Positions 45,387 through 53,464 of a DNA stretch of 64,000 bases are shown in pieces. This DNA is from Paenibacillus sp. SYP-B3998. GTDB lineage: Bacteria; Bacillota; Bacilli; Paenibacillales; NBRC-103111. Numbering within the stretch: the first letter of the stretch is position 1; each line of letters begins with the position of its first letter. The notes beneath the pieces are model-generated. The model did no database searches, had not been told where the DNA came from, and saw only the letters and a list, made by a program, of their open reading frames with translations. The DNA lies in the NCBI RefSeq assembly GCF_010820665.1, contig NZ_JAAIKC010000002.1, positions 372,001 to 436,000 on the forward strand, written 5' to 3'. The position numbers and the translations under genes were made by a program.

Positions 45387-45970
45387 TTTGCTTTCCTCCT
45401 TATCAACAAATAGATTGCAAGCAATGCAAACGGCAGCCAAATGAATCGTAATCCATAGTCATAAATAAGGGTGCCTAGGTTCTGAGCATGATCACCAACC
45501 CAATAGCCTAACGTAAAAAATAGCAACGTCCAAACAAACCCAGTGGTGTAAGAAAAAGCAGCATAGCGCCGAAACGACATGTGACTTAAACCAACCAGAT
45601 AAGGCATGACATGCCGGATAATTGGAAAAAAATAACTAATACCTATTGCAAAGTTACCATATTTTCGAATAAGTTTCTCAGAAAACTCAATATACCTACT
45701 CATTTTTTTCTTTTTGCGTAAACGCTCCATCATCGACGCGCCAAGAGTACGCCCTAATACATAGCCTAAGGACAACCCAGAAATTACACCCAGATAGGTC
45801 AATATAAAAGCTGGCAGGGGCTGTAAAATACCACTTGCGGCTACTGCTCCTCCTGTCATCACAACAACCTCATCAGGAATCGGCATCCCAACAATGCCAA
45901 GCCATAACGCTAAAAATAGCGCTGCATACCCATATTGTTGTATAAATGAAAGCAGCGTGTCATAATTCAT
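45383..45970 (-). CDS. DedA-family membrane protein
   Basis: The 195-aa DedA/SNARE-associated-type protein has several helices and the family blocks GMPIPDEVVVMTGGAVAASG, GLSLGYVLGRTLGASMMERL and ISYFFPIIRHVMPYLVGLSH (contains the conserved FxR/P region). DedA proteins help flip lipid carriers such as undecaprenyl phosphate or phospholipids. GAGGAG precedes ATG 45970. Placing it between a lipid-methyltransferase-like gene and a two-component system suggests a membrane-lipid or antimicrobial-peptide response. Confidence 0.92.
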   Translation of the reverse strand: MNYDTLLSFIQQYGYAALFLALWLGIVGMPIPDEVVVMTGGAVAASGILQPLPAFILTYLGVISGLSLGYVLGRTLGASMMERLRKKKKMSRYIEFSEKLIRKYGNFAIGISYFFPIIRHVMPYLVGLSHMSFRRYAAFSYTTGFVWTLLFFTLGYWVGDHAQNLGTLIYDYGLRFIWLPFALLAIYLLIRRKAK

Positions 45971-46559
45971 AGCTCGTAATCTCCTCAGAAGGCTCTTTAC
46001 GTTTTCGGCAAACATACACAAAAGCAGGAGGCATATTAAAAGGAACGAAATGGATTTGTTCAATATCAAAGTGCCTCGCCAGCTGTATTTTCATCTGCAG
46101 CGTATACTGAAAAGCAATAAACAAACCTTCCGGCTTAAGCGTTGCTAAGATTTGACTCATCAGTTGCTCTCGCAGTAACTGAGGAAAATTGAAAAATGGT
46201 AAACCGCTTATCATGCAATCCAAGCGTGCAATACCTTCTTGCTTCAAAGCCGCTTGCAGCTTGCAAGCATCATCGTAACAAGCATAATCAAGGAATCGAC
46301 TCGTTAATTGCTTGCGTAAGAACGGGTCCTTTTCGAACAATAGAACCTTCGCGGGCTGATCACTGACCCTTGCTATAAATTTGGTTATTGCCCCCGTACC
46401 CGCTCCAAGTTCAGCTACATAATTGACATCCTGCCAAGGGACCGCTGCAACCATCTTTTTAGCCAAAAACCTAGAACTAGGCGTTACGCTGCCTATTTGC
46501 TTGGGCGCTCTTGCGAATTTATATAAAAACAACAGTTTTTCTTCAATTCCTTTCATCAT
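45960..46559 (-). CDS. PmtA-like class I SAM methyltransferase
   Basis: The protein (about 199 aa) has the SAM motif VAELGAGTGAITKFIA (about residues 48-63) and an N-terminal FLYKFARAPKQIGSVTPSSR typical of phospholipid N-methyltransferase (PmtA)-like and rRNA-dimethylase-like proteins. SGLPFFNFP fits the motif IV region. Methylation of phosphatidylethanolamine is the family suggestion, but many homologues are untested. ATG 46559 is chosen over GTG 46571; neither has an ideal ribosome site. It opens the operon and overlaps dedA by 11 bases. Confidence 0.8.
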   Translation of the reverse strand: MMKGIEEKLLFLYKFARAPKQIGSVTPSSRFLAKKMVAAVPWQDVNYVAELGAGTGAITKFIARVSDQPAKVLLFEKDPFLRKQLTSRFLDYACYDDACKLQAALKQEGIARLDCMISGLPFFNFPQLLREQLMSQILATLKPEGLFIAFQYTLQMKIQLARHFDIEQIHFVPFNMPPAFVYVCRKRKEPSEEITSYEL

Positions 46560-46769
46560 GGCCGTTCTCACCCTTCCTCACTTCTGATGTCCTCATCTTA
46601 CCTGGTCATTCTTCAGAAAGAGCGAAGGAATTGTTTAATTTATTCTAAATAATTCCTGAAGTTCACAAACTAATAAAGCCATTAAAATCATGCTATGATA
46701 GTAGTAATAGTTACCAATATCATGAAATCTTGCAACTCGGCCATACTTAGCAGAAGGTGATGAAGACTT

Positions 46770-48206
46770 ATGTGGAAACCTGATCGATCCTCTAAAAAAC
46801 CGATCTATCAACAAATCGTAGCAAATATGGAACGCAGAATATCATTTGGAGAATTTCCGCCTGGGAGTGTCCTCCCCTCAGAAAGAAAATTAGCTGATCA
46901 GCTTAGTGTAAATCGCAGTACCATTGTACAGGCTTATGAAGAACTTAGGGCTTCTGGGTTGGTTGAACGTACAAAAGGGAGCGGTACACGGGTGTGCACG
47001 CATAAATGGGGGATATCCCCGAAACAAACGCCGAATTGGAAGCAGTATGTAGAAGGCAGTACTTTCCTGCCCAATCTTCCTTTCATACGTCGTATCCGAG
47101 AGGAGCTTCGAGTACGGGATTCCGTGATTGATTTTGCAAGCGGAGAATTATCACCAGATTTATTTCCCAATGCGATTATCCGAGAGCTGTTGCAAAAACA
47201 ACCGTTCCAAGAGAACTTAGGCTATGACAATCCTCAGGGATTCTCGCCACTAAGGAAAAGCTTGGTCACCTTTCTCCAGCAGCATTTGCAGATTCAAAGT
47301 ACGGATTCATCCATATTAATTACTTCTGGCTCCCAACAATCTCTTTATTTAATTACGCAATGCTTGTTAAGCCCCGGGGATGCGGTTGCCATCGAAGATC
47401 CTTCTTATTGCTATTCTCTCCCTATGTTTCAATCAGCCGGACTACGCTTATTCGGCTTGCCCGTGGATGAGCAGGGCATTAATCCCGAAGATATTATCCC
47501 GCTGTACCGCCAACATCGCATTCGGATGATCTTCGTGAATCCTAATTTCCAAAACCCTACCGGAAGTGTTATGTCTCATCATCGGAGATTGAGGTTACTT
47601 GAGATCGCGGCTGAACTGGGCATCCCCATTGTGGAAGACGATCCATTCACCTTAACGGCATTTGAAGGAGCCCCCCCTCCCACTTTGAAATCCATGGACA
47701 CGACTGGAAATGTGCTATATGTCGGTTCCCTTTCCAAAATTGCCGCATCAGGCTTGCGCATCGGCTGGTTAATCGCTCCTCAAGCGGTTGTCAACCGCCT
47801 AACGGATGCGCGGCAGCAAATGGACTTTGGCCTAAGCATCATTCCTCAGTGGGTAGCGAAGGAATTTATTTCAAACGGCCATTTTGAGCATCAAATCATC
47901 CAACTGCGCAAGGCCTTGTTACAAAGGAAAAATGAACTAGTATCGGGATTGCAAGCCATTATGGGCACTACGGTCACTTTCACCCCTCCTCAAGGAGGAC
48001 TGAATCTCTGGTGTAAGCTTAACTGTCAGGTCGATGATTACAAATTGCTTGACGAAGCGATAAAAAGGGGTGTCTTGTTTATGCCAGGAAGTATTTACGG
48101 GTCGGATCATGGTTATATTCGCCTAAGCTTTGCAAGACCCTTAATTGAACAAATGATTCCAGGTTTAAAACAGTTACAAACAGCCATTCAAATTCATTGC
48201 AAATGA
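46770..48206 (+). CDS. MocR/GabR-type PLP-dependent transcriptional regulator
   Basis: The 478-aa protein has an N-terminal GntR winged helix (PIYQQIVANMERRISFGEFP, KLADQLSVNRSTIVQAYEEL) fused to a class I aminotransferase fold. The PLP lysine lies in YVGSLSKIAASGLRIGW, the Asp region in PIVEDDPF, and NPNFQNPTGSVMS is the NPxxxNPTG signature. Such regulators control vitamin B6, GABA or amino-acid genes. It is divergent from the PmtA-like operon across a 210-base gap, so it may regulate its neighbour or itself. The ligand is unknown. Confidence 0.93.
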   Translation: MWKPDRSSKKPIYQQIVANMERRISFGEFPPGSVLPSERKLADQLSVNRSTIVQAYEELRASGLVERTKGSGTRVCTHKWGISPKQTPNWKQYVEGSTFLPNLPFIRRIREELRVRDSVIDFASGELSPDLFPNAIIRELLQKQPFQENLGYDNPQGFSPLRKSLVTFLQQHLQIQSTDSSILITSGSQQSLYLITQCLLSPGDAVAIEDPSYCYSLPMFQSAGLRLFGLPVDEQGINPEDIIPLYRQHRIRMIFVNPNFQNPTGSVMSHHRRLRLLEIAAELGIPIVEDDPFTLTAFEGAPPPTLKSMDTTGNVLYVGSLSKIAASGLRIGWLIAPQAVVNRLTDARQQMDFGLSIIPQWVAKEFISNGHFEHQIIQLRKALLQRKNELVSGLQAIMGTTVTFTPPQGGLNLWCKLNCQVDDYKLLDEAIKRGVLFMPGSIYGSDHGYIRLSFARPLIEQMIPGLKQLQTAIQIHCK

Positions 48207-48254
48207 AAAAGACTCCCTCTTTTCTCACTTGTTAGTGAAAGAAAGGGAGTCTTG
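48206..48254. terminator. Bidirectional terminator between convergent genes
   Basis: AAGACTCCCT and AGGGAGTCTT form the outer stem, with TTTCTCAC/GTGAAAGAAA inside. Confidence 0.85.
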
Positions 48255-48255
48255 A

Positions 48256-48474
48256 TTATATTAGAGTTCTTATATAGGCTACTAAGGCGAGCAGACCTAG
48301 CACAATAGCAATGACATAGAGCGAAGTAAGCCGTAGCCACTTGACGCCTGTTTTTTGGAAATATGTTTGATCCCCTTCTCGGTTTCGCCGGGAAAAGCCG
48401 ATCCAAAGTGTTCCGCCAAGCCCAATTAATAAAATAATAGAAAACAAGGCATAGTAAATGTAGGGATTAATCAT
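48256..48474 (-). CDS. Small two-helix membrane protein
   Basis: The 72-aa protein has two hydrophobic helices (YIYYALFSIILLIGLGGTLW and LTSLYVIAIVLGLLALVAYI) separated by a basic loop RRNREGDQTYF. AAGGAAGG precedes ATG 48474; the longer frame has no ribosome site. I do not recognise a family. It is monocistronic. Confidence 0.65.
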   Translation of the reverse strand: MINPYIYYALFSIILLIGLGGTLWIGFSRRNREGDQTYFQKTGVKWLRLTSLYVIAIVLGLLALVAYIRTLI

Positions 48475-48648
48475 AGAATGACCTTCCTTCGTAAATGACT
48501 GTTCGATTAATAAGTAAAGAATACATGAAAATGGAACTTTATTCACCATCCAATTGGTTGATTTCCATACCATCCACTTTAGACTACGACATTTGCTACG
48601 TCCATTATGTTATAATGCTGAATATCAAATTGTTGGAGGATCTTTTGG

Positions 48649-48822
48649 ATGAAACTTTATGTAGTTCTCTCGTTCAATGAGGATGGCATGGAAAATGTGT
48701 ATGTAGGCCCAGATGAGGAAAAGGCGCTATCCCTGAAAACCGAAGATTTTGAAAATTGCGATGCGCTATTCGTGGAAATCTGGGAAGACGGAGAGAAAAC
48801 GGACGACTATCGTCTCGTTTAA
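48649..48822 (+). CDS. Small acidic protein, 57 aa
   Basis: The protein starts M-KLYVVLSFNEDGMENVYVG, is strongly acidic (many Glu/Asp) and ends DDYRLV. GGAGG lies 9 bases before the ATG and a TATAAT is present at 48610-48615, so expression is likely. It has no signal or membrane segment. It may be a small regulatory or stress protein; I recognise no family. Confidence 0.65.
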   Translation: MKLYVVLSFNEDGMENVYVGPDEEKALSLKTEDFENCDALFVEIWEDGEKTDDYRLV

Positions 48823-48881
48823 AAGGATACGCAAAGAAGGGAGCTTTTTTCCCAACCGTCATTGTGATAAGAAATGACTTT

Positions 48882-48918
48882 AGCCTTAGAGCCGTATGGC
48901 TTTGAGGCTGTTTTTTGT
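48882..48918 (+). terminator. Terminator after the acidic small protein
   Basis: AGCCTTAGAGCC pairs with GGCTTTGAGGCT (two imperfect pairs) around GTAT, followed by GTTTTTTG. Confidence 0.7.
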
Positions 48919-49014
48919 GGAGTAACCTGAAACCATGCGATCGGTTGGGAAAAAATAGCCAAACCCTTGCGGCTGTAGTATTATTTGAATATAGCTATTT
49001 GGAAAACCTTGATT

Positions 49015-49352
49015 TTACTGCTCTTTGACCGTAACCTCATCGGCAGCCATTGCGATGACAGAGGCGGCAGAAACAGCTTTTCCGTCGATCTTGGCGGTGA
49101 CCTTTCCTTTATGCTCTTTCATCGCGTTGTAGATGCCTGCTGCCGCAAACACATCGCCGCCCCAGCTGTCTATCCAAACGGTAATGTTTTGCCTTTGTAG
49201 TTGGCAAGCTCCTTACGGAACGCATTAGGTGTGGCTGCTGATATGCCAAACCATTCATATATCCACGCATCGTCGTCCGAAACGATCTCGCCCTCGATAC
49301 GCAGTTCAACATCTTCTGCTTCACCCAAGTCCTTAAAACTCCAGAACGACAA
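49015..49352 (-). pseudogene. Phage ClpP-like head maturation protease, frameshifted and truncated
   Basis: The minus-strand frame from TTG 49352 reads MSFWSFKDLGEAEDVELRIE and FGISAATPNAFRKELANYKG. One base later the sense continues in another frame as ITVWIDSWGGDVFAAAGIYN, AMKEHKGKVTAKIDGKAVSA and ASVIAMAADEVTVKEQ, then stops. This is the S14/ClpP-like prohead protease with the oxyanion-side GGDV and the active Ser in KAVSAAS; the C-terminal half is missing. It follows the portal remnant directly, the normal phage order. Confidence 0.8.
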
Positions 49353-49760
49353 TTATGCCACCTCCCTTTCCATAATCATCTTGTAAAATTCGTCTGCCAT
49401 CGCCTTGACATGGTCTTTCTGCTTACCAGCCTCCACCATGTTGAGTGGTTCGAGATAAATATCACCTTCAGAATCGGGCTCAAGTTCCCAAGCTTTCGAA
49501 TGTCGTTTACAGACAGCCAACCCCACTGCCGACCAAGTGCATAAGACTCTGCACGGCTTTTAGCGTCTCCGCGGAGTAGGCCGTCGATCTTAAATTCCAA
49601 ATAAAAACCTGCCTTTCGCTCAGCAGGTGTAAGGAGTTGCATATTAATGTTCTCTTCCCAGCGTTTAAACCAAGGCAGCATTGTATACATGACGAATTCA
49701 AGCGACTGGTGCTCAATATTGTTACTAAGTCTTCCGCCGTAAGGTCGCTCCAACTCAACT
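49353..49760 (-). pseudogene. Phage portal protein C-terminal fragment, frameshifted
   Basis: One frame reads RLSNNIEHQSLEFVMYTMLP, WFKRWEENINMQLLTPAERK and DGLLRGDAKSRAESYALGRQ, the typical C-terminal half of an HK97-type portal. The frame then shifts and continues as ELEPDSEGDIYLEPLNMVEA, closing with DEFYKMIMEREVA before a stop that abuts the protease start. The N-terminal half is lost. Confidence 0.8.
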
Positions 49761-49965
49761 CGATCTTATCTTTAGTACCCCCACGAGCGATCCACTGTTT
49801 AAGAATCCATTTGGCTTGCCTACACCATCCCCGGATAGAATAGAACCTTCTAGAGTACGCTGAATCGCCGTTTCAAAGGCGCGTGTATATAGCGTATTAA
49901 CAAAGCTAGAATCGCTTTCCAACTCACGGGTGCGAATAACATCTACCAGTACGATTGTGGCCCAA
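49755..49965 (-). pseudogene. Probable HK97-type major capsid protein fragment
   Basis: The minus strand encodes LVDVIRTRELESDSSFVNTL, YTRAFETAIQRTLEGSILSG and DGVGKPNGFLNSGS. This matches the A(I/F)..AIL.GDGTGKP.GIL region of phage capsid proteins. It lies upstream of the portal fragment, opposite to the usual portal-protease-capsid order, so the remnants have been rearranged. Assignment is by pattern only. Confidence 0.5.
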
Positions 49966-50066
49966 CGGGTTTAGGGTTAGAGCTGAATGGTATCGGTGTG
50001 GATCTGAACTATGGGTATGGTAACGAAGGAGCTTGGAACGCGCTTAAAAAAGAGGAGGAAGAGATC

Positions 50067-50207
50067 ATGTTAAATGTGGCTGATGCGGAAAAGATTATTG
50101 GTGTTCTAGCTTCTGTGTATGGAGTGTGCGTGGATCAATCTAGTAAAGACGAGGTTCATAGGTTGGCAAACGAGCTACGGAAAGCCTCGGGGCAGCCGGA
50201 GGAATAG
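50067..50207 (+). CDS. Small phage-type protein, 46 aa
   Basis: Read from ATG 50067 (GGAGG 8 bases before), it encodes MLNVADAEKIIGVLASVYGV and SKDEVHRLANELRKASGQPE. It resembles short helical proteins found near phage lysis genes, by impression only. The frame is open upstream to about 49970 (ELNGIGVDLNYGYGNEGAWN), so it may be the tail of a larger, truncated gene. A terminator follows at 50219-50255. Confidence 0.45.
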   Translation: MLNVADAEKIIGVLASVYGVCVDQSSKDEVHRLANELRKASGQPEE

Positions 50208-50218
50208 AAAGACGAATC

Positions 50219-50255
50219 CCTTACTGACCTTAATTGGTTGGTGAGGGCTTTTTAA
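50219..50255 (+). terminator. Terminator after the small phage-type protein
   Basis: CCCTTACTGACC and GGTTGGTGAGGG form the stem, followed by CTTTTTAATTT. Confidence 0.75.
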
Positions 50256-50287
50256 TTTGTCATAACCACATTATTTTCAAACAAACG

Positions 50288-50320
50288 AAGAAGAGCCCTC
50301 TGCATAAGACGGCTCTTCTT
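50288..50320. terminator. Inverted repeat downstream of the lectin/pore-former-like gene
   Basis: AAGAAGAGCC and GGCTCTTCTT form a perfect 10-bp stem. No clear T tract follows on the minus strand. Confidence 0.5.
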
Positions 50321-50369
50321 CACAATTTTACTATAACTGAATTTTGATTGTATGCGTTGCAGTCATTCC

Positions 50370-50493
50370 CTATACCTTAACTGTAGCACTACTCCAAGCT
50401 TTTGGAATGAAATCTCCAAAGGCTCTAACATTATATCTCCATCCAGTAGTATATGAGAAAGTATATGATGACGGGCTTTTAGATAGTTTCTTA
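50370..50493 (-). pseudogene. Frameshifted C-terminal extension of the lectin/pore-former-like protein
   Basis: Directly after the stop, another frame reads SKKLSKSPSSYTFSYTTGWR and YNVRAFGDFIPKAWSSATVK. Composition (Ser/Thr/Tyr strands) matches the upstream domain, and GWRYNV...G.F.P..WSSATVKV looks like a natural beta-sheet ending. A one-base insertion or deletion near 50490 would fuse it to the main ORF, giving about 418 aa. Confidence 0.55.
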
Positions 50494-51624
50494 CTTTCGA
50501 GGAATAATTCGTGAAACGGTCTGTTCTGGATCTGGTACTCTCCAATAAGCAGCATCTCCTGATGTTATCATTTCACCATTCGCACGTGTTACATAGTATT
50601 CGTTGATTAACATATATTTTGCATATGCTATTTGATACTCAAATGGATTCGTGTAGCTTAGATCTCTTGTTGTTTCCTTTGATTCCGTGGTTGATGTACT
50701 TTTGGTAACCGATAATGATTTTGTAACTGTTGTTGATAGCCCTGCAGAAATTCCTTTAAATGAAAATCCTAAATCTGCACCTATTGATATTTCTGTTGTT
50801 TCCGTCATCGATGTTTGATCTGTTCGAGAGACACCTATTGTTTCAGAATATCCATATTTTTCACTAGGTGAAAGTATTCTTTGAGTTTTTTTCTCCCAAT
50901 ATTGTCTTCGTACTAGAATATAGTATGGCGATTTGTTGATTTTTTGTTCAGCATTGTAATAAGGGTCTTTTACCATGAAATACGGTAAATATGTAAAATG
51001 TGTAATAACCGGAGTTGTATTCATCGGTAACTGTTCATTTAGATCGTCTGTTTTGAAATCAGGTGCTGGAGTAAAACTCCCCTTTGTTGGTGGAGTAATG
51101 GAAGCCGATCCATTTTTGACTAGTGAGAATTTTTGATTGGGCGAGCCCTGATAATTCCAGCCTATAATTAGTGCATTATCCCCTGTGTTTCCACCGCGTA
51201 CATCCCATACCTGCCCATTACTTTTTACCGAAATCGCTCCCTCATTCGCTATAAAAAATTTTTGATTATCTCCATTATGAAAGTCGAATTGTACAAGGTA
51301 ATTCCCAAAAAAAGAATTATATGCTAAATCAAATACTTTCCCACTATGTTTTGCAGCAAATATAGAATAATTATTATCAAGAGTAAAAATCATGAATTTT
51401 TGGTTATCTGAACCGTTTGCATGATACTGAACAACAGGATTTCCATTACCAGTGCCACCAGCTACATCAGCATATTTCCCTGCAAATGTACGAATATTAT
51501 AAAAGTTAAAATCAGGAAAAGATATTCGTGCGCCACTAGCTTTTAGTTCATTAGGAATGGAATCCTCCTCATTTATCATAGGTGTATTCGTATTTTCTTT
51601 GTTATTATTTTCATTTGACATCAC
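50491..51624 (-). CDS. Ricin-B-type lectin with aerolysin-like C-terminal region, possible pore-forming toxin
   Basis: The 377-aa protein has a 30-residue polar lead. A beta-trefoil of three repeats follows, each ending NQKF (at about 74, 120 and 163), as in ricin-B and Bin/Cry35-type lectin domains. A beta-rich C-terminal part follows, with SPYYILVRRQYWEKKTQRIL and a long Ser/Thr/Gly-rich alternating stretch (about residues 265-330, for example TTEISIGADLGFSFKGISAG, TKSLSVTKSTSTTESKETT). That pattern is typical of the amphipathic hairpin of aerolysin/ETX-MTX2-like pore formers. There is no signal peptide, as for sporulation-made insecticidal toxins. The reading frame ends at RIIPRK, but another frame continues a plausible C-terminus (see the entry at 50370). 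The gene is flanked by phage debris, suggesting horizontal transfer. The toxin role is inferred, not shown. Confidence 0.72.
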   Translation of the reverse strand: MMSNENNNKENTNTPMINEEDSIPNELKASGARISFPDFNFYNIRTFAGKYADVAGGTGNGNPVVQYHANGSDNQKFMIFTLDNNYSIFAAKHSGKVFDLAYNSFFGNYLVQFDFHNGDNQKFFIANEGAISVKSNGQVWDVRGGNTGDNALIIGWNYQGSPNQKFSLVKNGSASITPPTKGSFTPAPDFKTDDLNEQLPMNTTPVITHFTYLPYFMVKDPYYNAEQKINKSPYYILVRRQYWEKKTQRILSPSEKYGYSETIGVSRTDQTSMTETTEISIGADLGFSFKGISAGLSTTVTKSLSVTKSTSTTESKETTRDLSYTNPFEYQIAYAKYMLINEYYVTRANGEMITSGDAAYWRVPDPEQTVSRIIPRK

Positions 51625-52175
51625 ACAGCTCTCCTCTACAGAAAATTAACATATTGGATGGTACTCAATATGTATAAGTTAGCAAATTTAAATTAAGAAC
51701 ATTTCAGCTAAAAAAATATATTAATCATATTGGCCCATTGCACTAATGGAAGTAATACAGCAACCGCTGCCTCAGAAGATCAATGGTTACTTCAAAGTAA
51801 TAATTGAGTAATTCAATGCGACGGGAATTAAATTGTATATATTTTCCGCTGAAGAAGATTGGGATTGGATCGCTTTCCAGGATGTCATTAAGGCGGAACT
51901 AATTAAAGAGTGGGCGGAGGACGAGATGTTCGATCCGTGATTCCGTAGTTATTTCAACGTAATCTATAAATAAAATTGATAGACAATAAAAAGATACTTG
52001 TAAAAGTTTACAAGTGCTCCAAAGGAGCCAAGCTCCGCTTCGGAACTCATTCGCCAGCAGCAGGACATCCTTGGGCGCAATGGGGAGAAGCAGCGTCTTC
52101 GCCAACGTGCCTTGCAGATTAAGACAGCTCATGCGGCGCAGATTCAGGAGGTTGATCGGCTAAATTCTATGCTGT
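51625..52175. other. Degenerate region with coding fragments
   Basis: This holds the leader of the lectin gene and then debris. 51812-51940 reads TGIKLYIFSAEEDWDWIAFQ and DVIKAELIKEWAEDEMFDP, then stops (unassigned). About 52015-52175 reads SSASELIRQQQDILGRNGEK and RLRQRALQIKTAHAAQIQEV, a coiled-coil-like fragment. No intact gene is present. Confidence 0.5.
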
Positions 52176-52358
52176 TTGAAGCCCAGGTTCGACAAGATCG
52201 CCACGGAATTAGGGGCTAGCGTCATCTACTGTCATCATCACTCCAAAGGCTCGCAGGGTGGCAAGAAGTCGATGGATCGAGCCAGCGGCAGCGGAGTGTT
52301 TGCCCGCGATCCAGATGCGCTGATCGACCTCGTGGAGCTAGACGTAACGGAAGCGTAA
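52176..52358 (+). pseudogene. RepA-like phage/plasmid AAA ATPase fragment
   Basis: The frame reads FDKIATELGASVIYCHHHSK, GSQGGKKSMDRASGSGVFAR and DPDALIDLVELDVTEA, then stops. This is the Walker-B-to-sensor part of RepA/AAA_25-type helicases found in phages and plasmids (HHxSKG...DRASGSGVFARDPD). Both ends are missing. Confidence 0.65.
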
Positions 52359-52440
52359 CAGTAGCTGTATTGAAACACTAATCTGTTTGCGTATGCCCGA
52401 ATCCATGTTTGACTTTGACCGTAACAATAGCTGTATTAGG
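52354..52440. repeat. Two copies of a recurring 30-base sequence
   Basis: CGTAACAGTAGCTGTATTG at 52354-52372 and CTTTGACCGTAACAATAGCT at 52413-52432 belong to one family (core CTTTGACCGTAAC then AGTAGCTGTATTGAAAC). A third copy lies at 56105-56136, and the 13-base core alone is at 49023-49035. All lie at edges of phage or recombinase fragments. Confidence 0.6.
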
Positions 52441-52749
52441 GCCTTGTTTTTAAGCGCCAAAGAAACACCGGCAAGATTTTCAGATGGTAGATTAGAAAAA
52501 AGATCAATAAATCGGATATTAGAACAAATAGGTAGTGGCATGATGCAGAACAGTTGGACCCTGAACGTAAAATATCTCCATTACGTCCTCATGATTTACG
52601 GCACGCCTACGCTTATTTATTGTCAAAAGCGACACGGGCTGATCGCTTTGTTTTACAACGTAAACTTGGCCACCGAAACGATAGATATATATAGATCTAC
52701 ACGAACCCGCCTGAAGAAGTGGCAGTCGGTTATGTGCAGAAGATGTGAC
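52387..52749 (+). pseudogene. Tyrosine recombinase (phage integrase) C-terminal fragment, two frameshifts
   Basis: The first frame gives ALFLSAKETPARFSDGRLEK and RSINRILEQIG. A second gives HDAEQLDPERKISPLRPHDL, RHAYAYLLSKATRADRFVLQ and RKLGHRNDRYI. A third gives YTNPPEEVAVGYVQKM and a stop. Together they hold the HDLRH box, the LGH box and the likely nucleophile Tyr before TNPPEE, all hallmarks of the integrase catalytic domain. It is not functional. Confidence 0.78.
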
Positions 52750-53464
52750 TCATGATTCTGGTTCTCCCGGATAGGATCCTCGCATCGATCGGCGCGCCGG
52801 TGAACGGAATACATGCACTAATAGGGGTACCATCAGCAAAACGCAGATTTACAACGCTAAGAACTTCTGGACACAAAAATAGCCGGTTTTCACCACGTTA
52901 AGGGTGCAACCGACTATTTTAGGGTTCATATTCACGTATCGTCGCTTTGGTAGGTCAATACGTGGTACAGCCGAGATAACGTAAAATGGGTCACAGGATG
53001 GGGTTTATTACCAGAAATCATCACAATCAAGATAAATGTGGACTTTGTACGCTAAGGGGTACCGTCCGCAATACGTGGTTACCAGTCGAGAACAGGCTTA
53101 AGATGAACGCACAAGTAAGCTGAACCTTTCGTACGTTATAAACACTTCGGTGAGGTTTAAACTTGTTTTTATTTCTTTAAAGAGCTGCACTATAAAAGAC
53201 TTCATTTTCTATCCAAATGCTCTAAAGGACTTGTTTTTATTTGTTTCAACTCTTTTTCAAATCAGCCTTGTGTCGAATGAAGGGGGGATACATGCAAGGG
53301 GAAATTTGAGGGGACTGGCGATTCTTAGTTAGCAAATAATGCTTAAGGTACGATTTGGTTGGTATAGAATAAAAAGGTTATCAAATGCCGAACGAAACTC
53401 TCAGCAGATGATAACCTTTTGGGGTAGAGTATCAATGATTTCAATAGCTACCCTCACAAATACA
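52750..53464. other. Intergenic debris with hairpins
   Basis: No gene is supported. AAAATAGCCGGTT (52876-52888) pairs with AACCGACTATTTT (52908-52920). AAAAGGTTATCA (53372-53383) pairs with TGATAACCTTTT (53409-53420), and this second hairpin probably terminates the M6 protease gene. Confidence 0.55.

Noticed and set aside
49998..50066. Upstream part of the small phage-type ORF as a real N-terminus
   Set aside because: The GGAGG before ATG 50067 marks the likely start; the upstream frame looks like a fused remnant.
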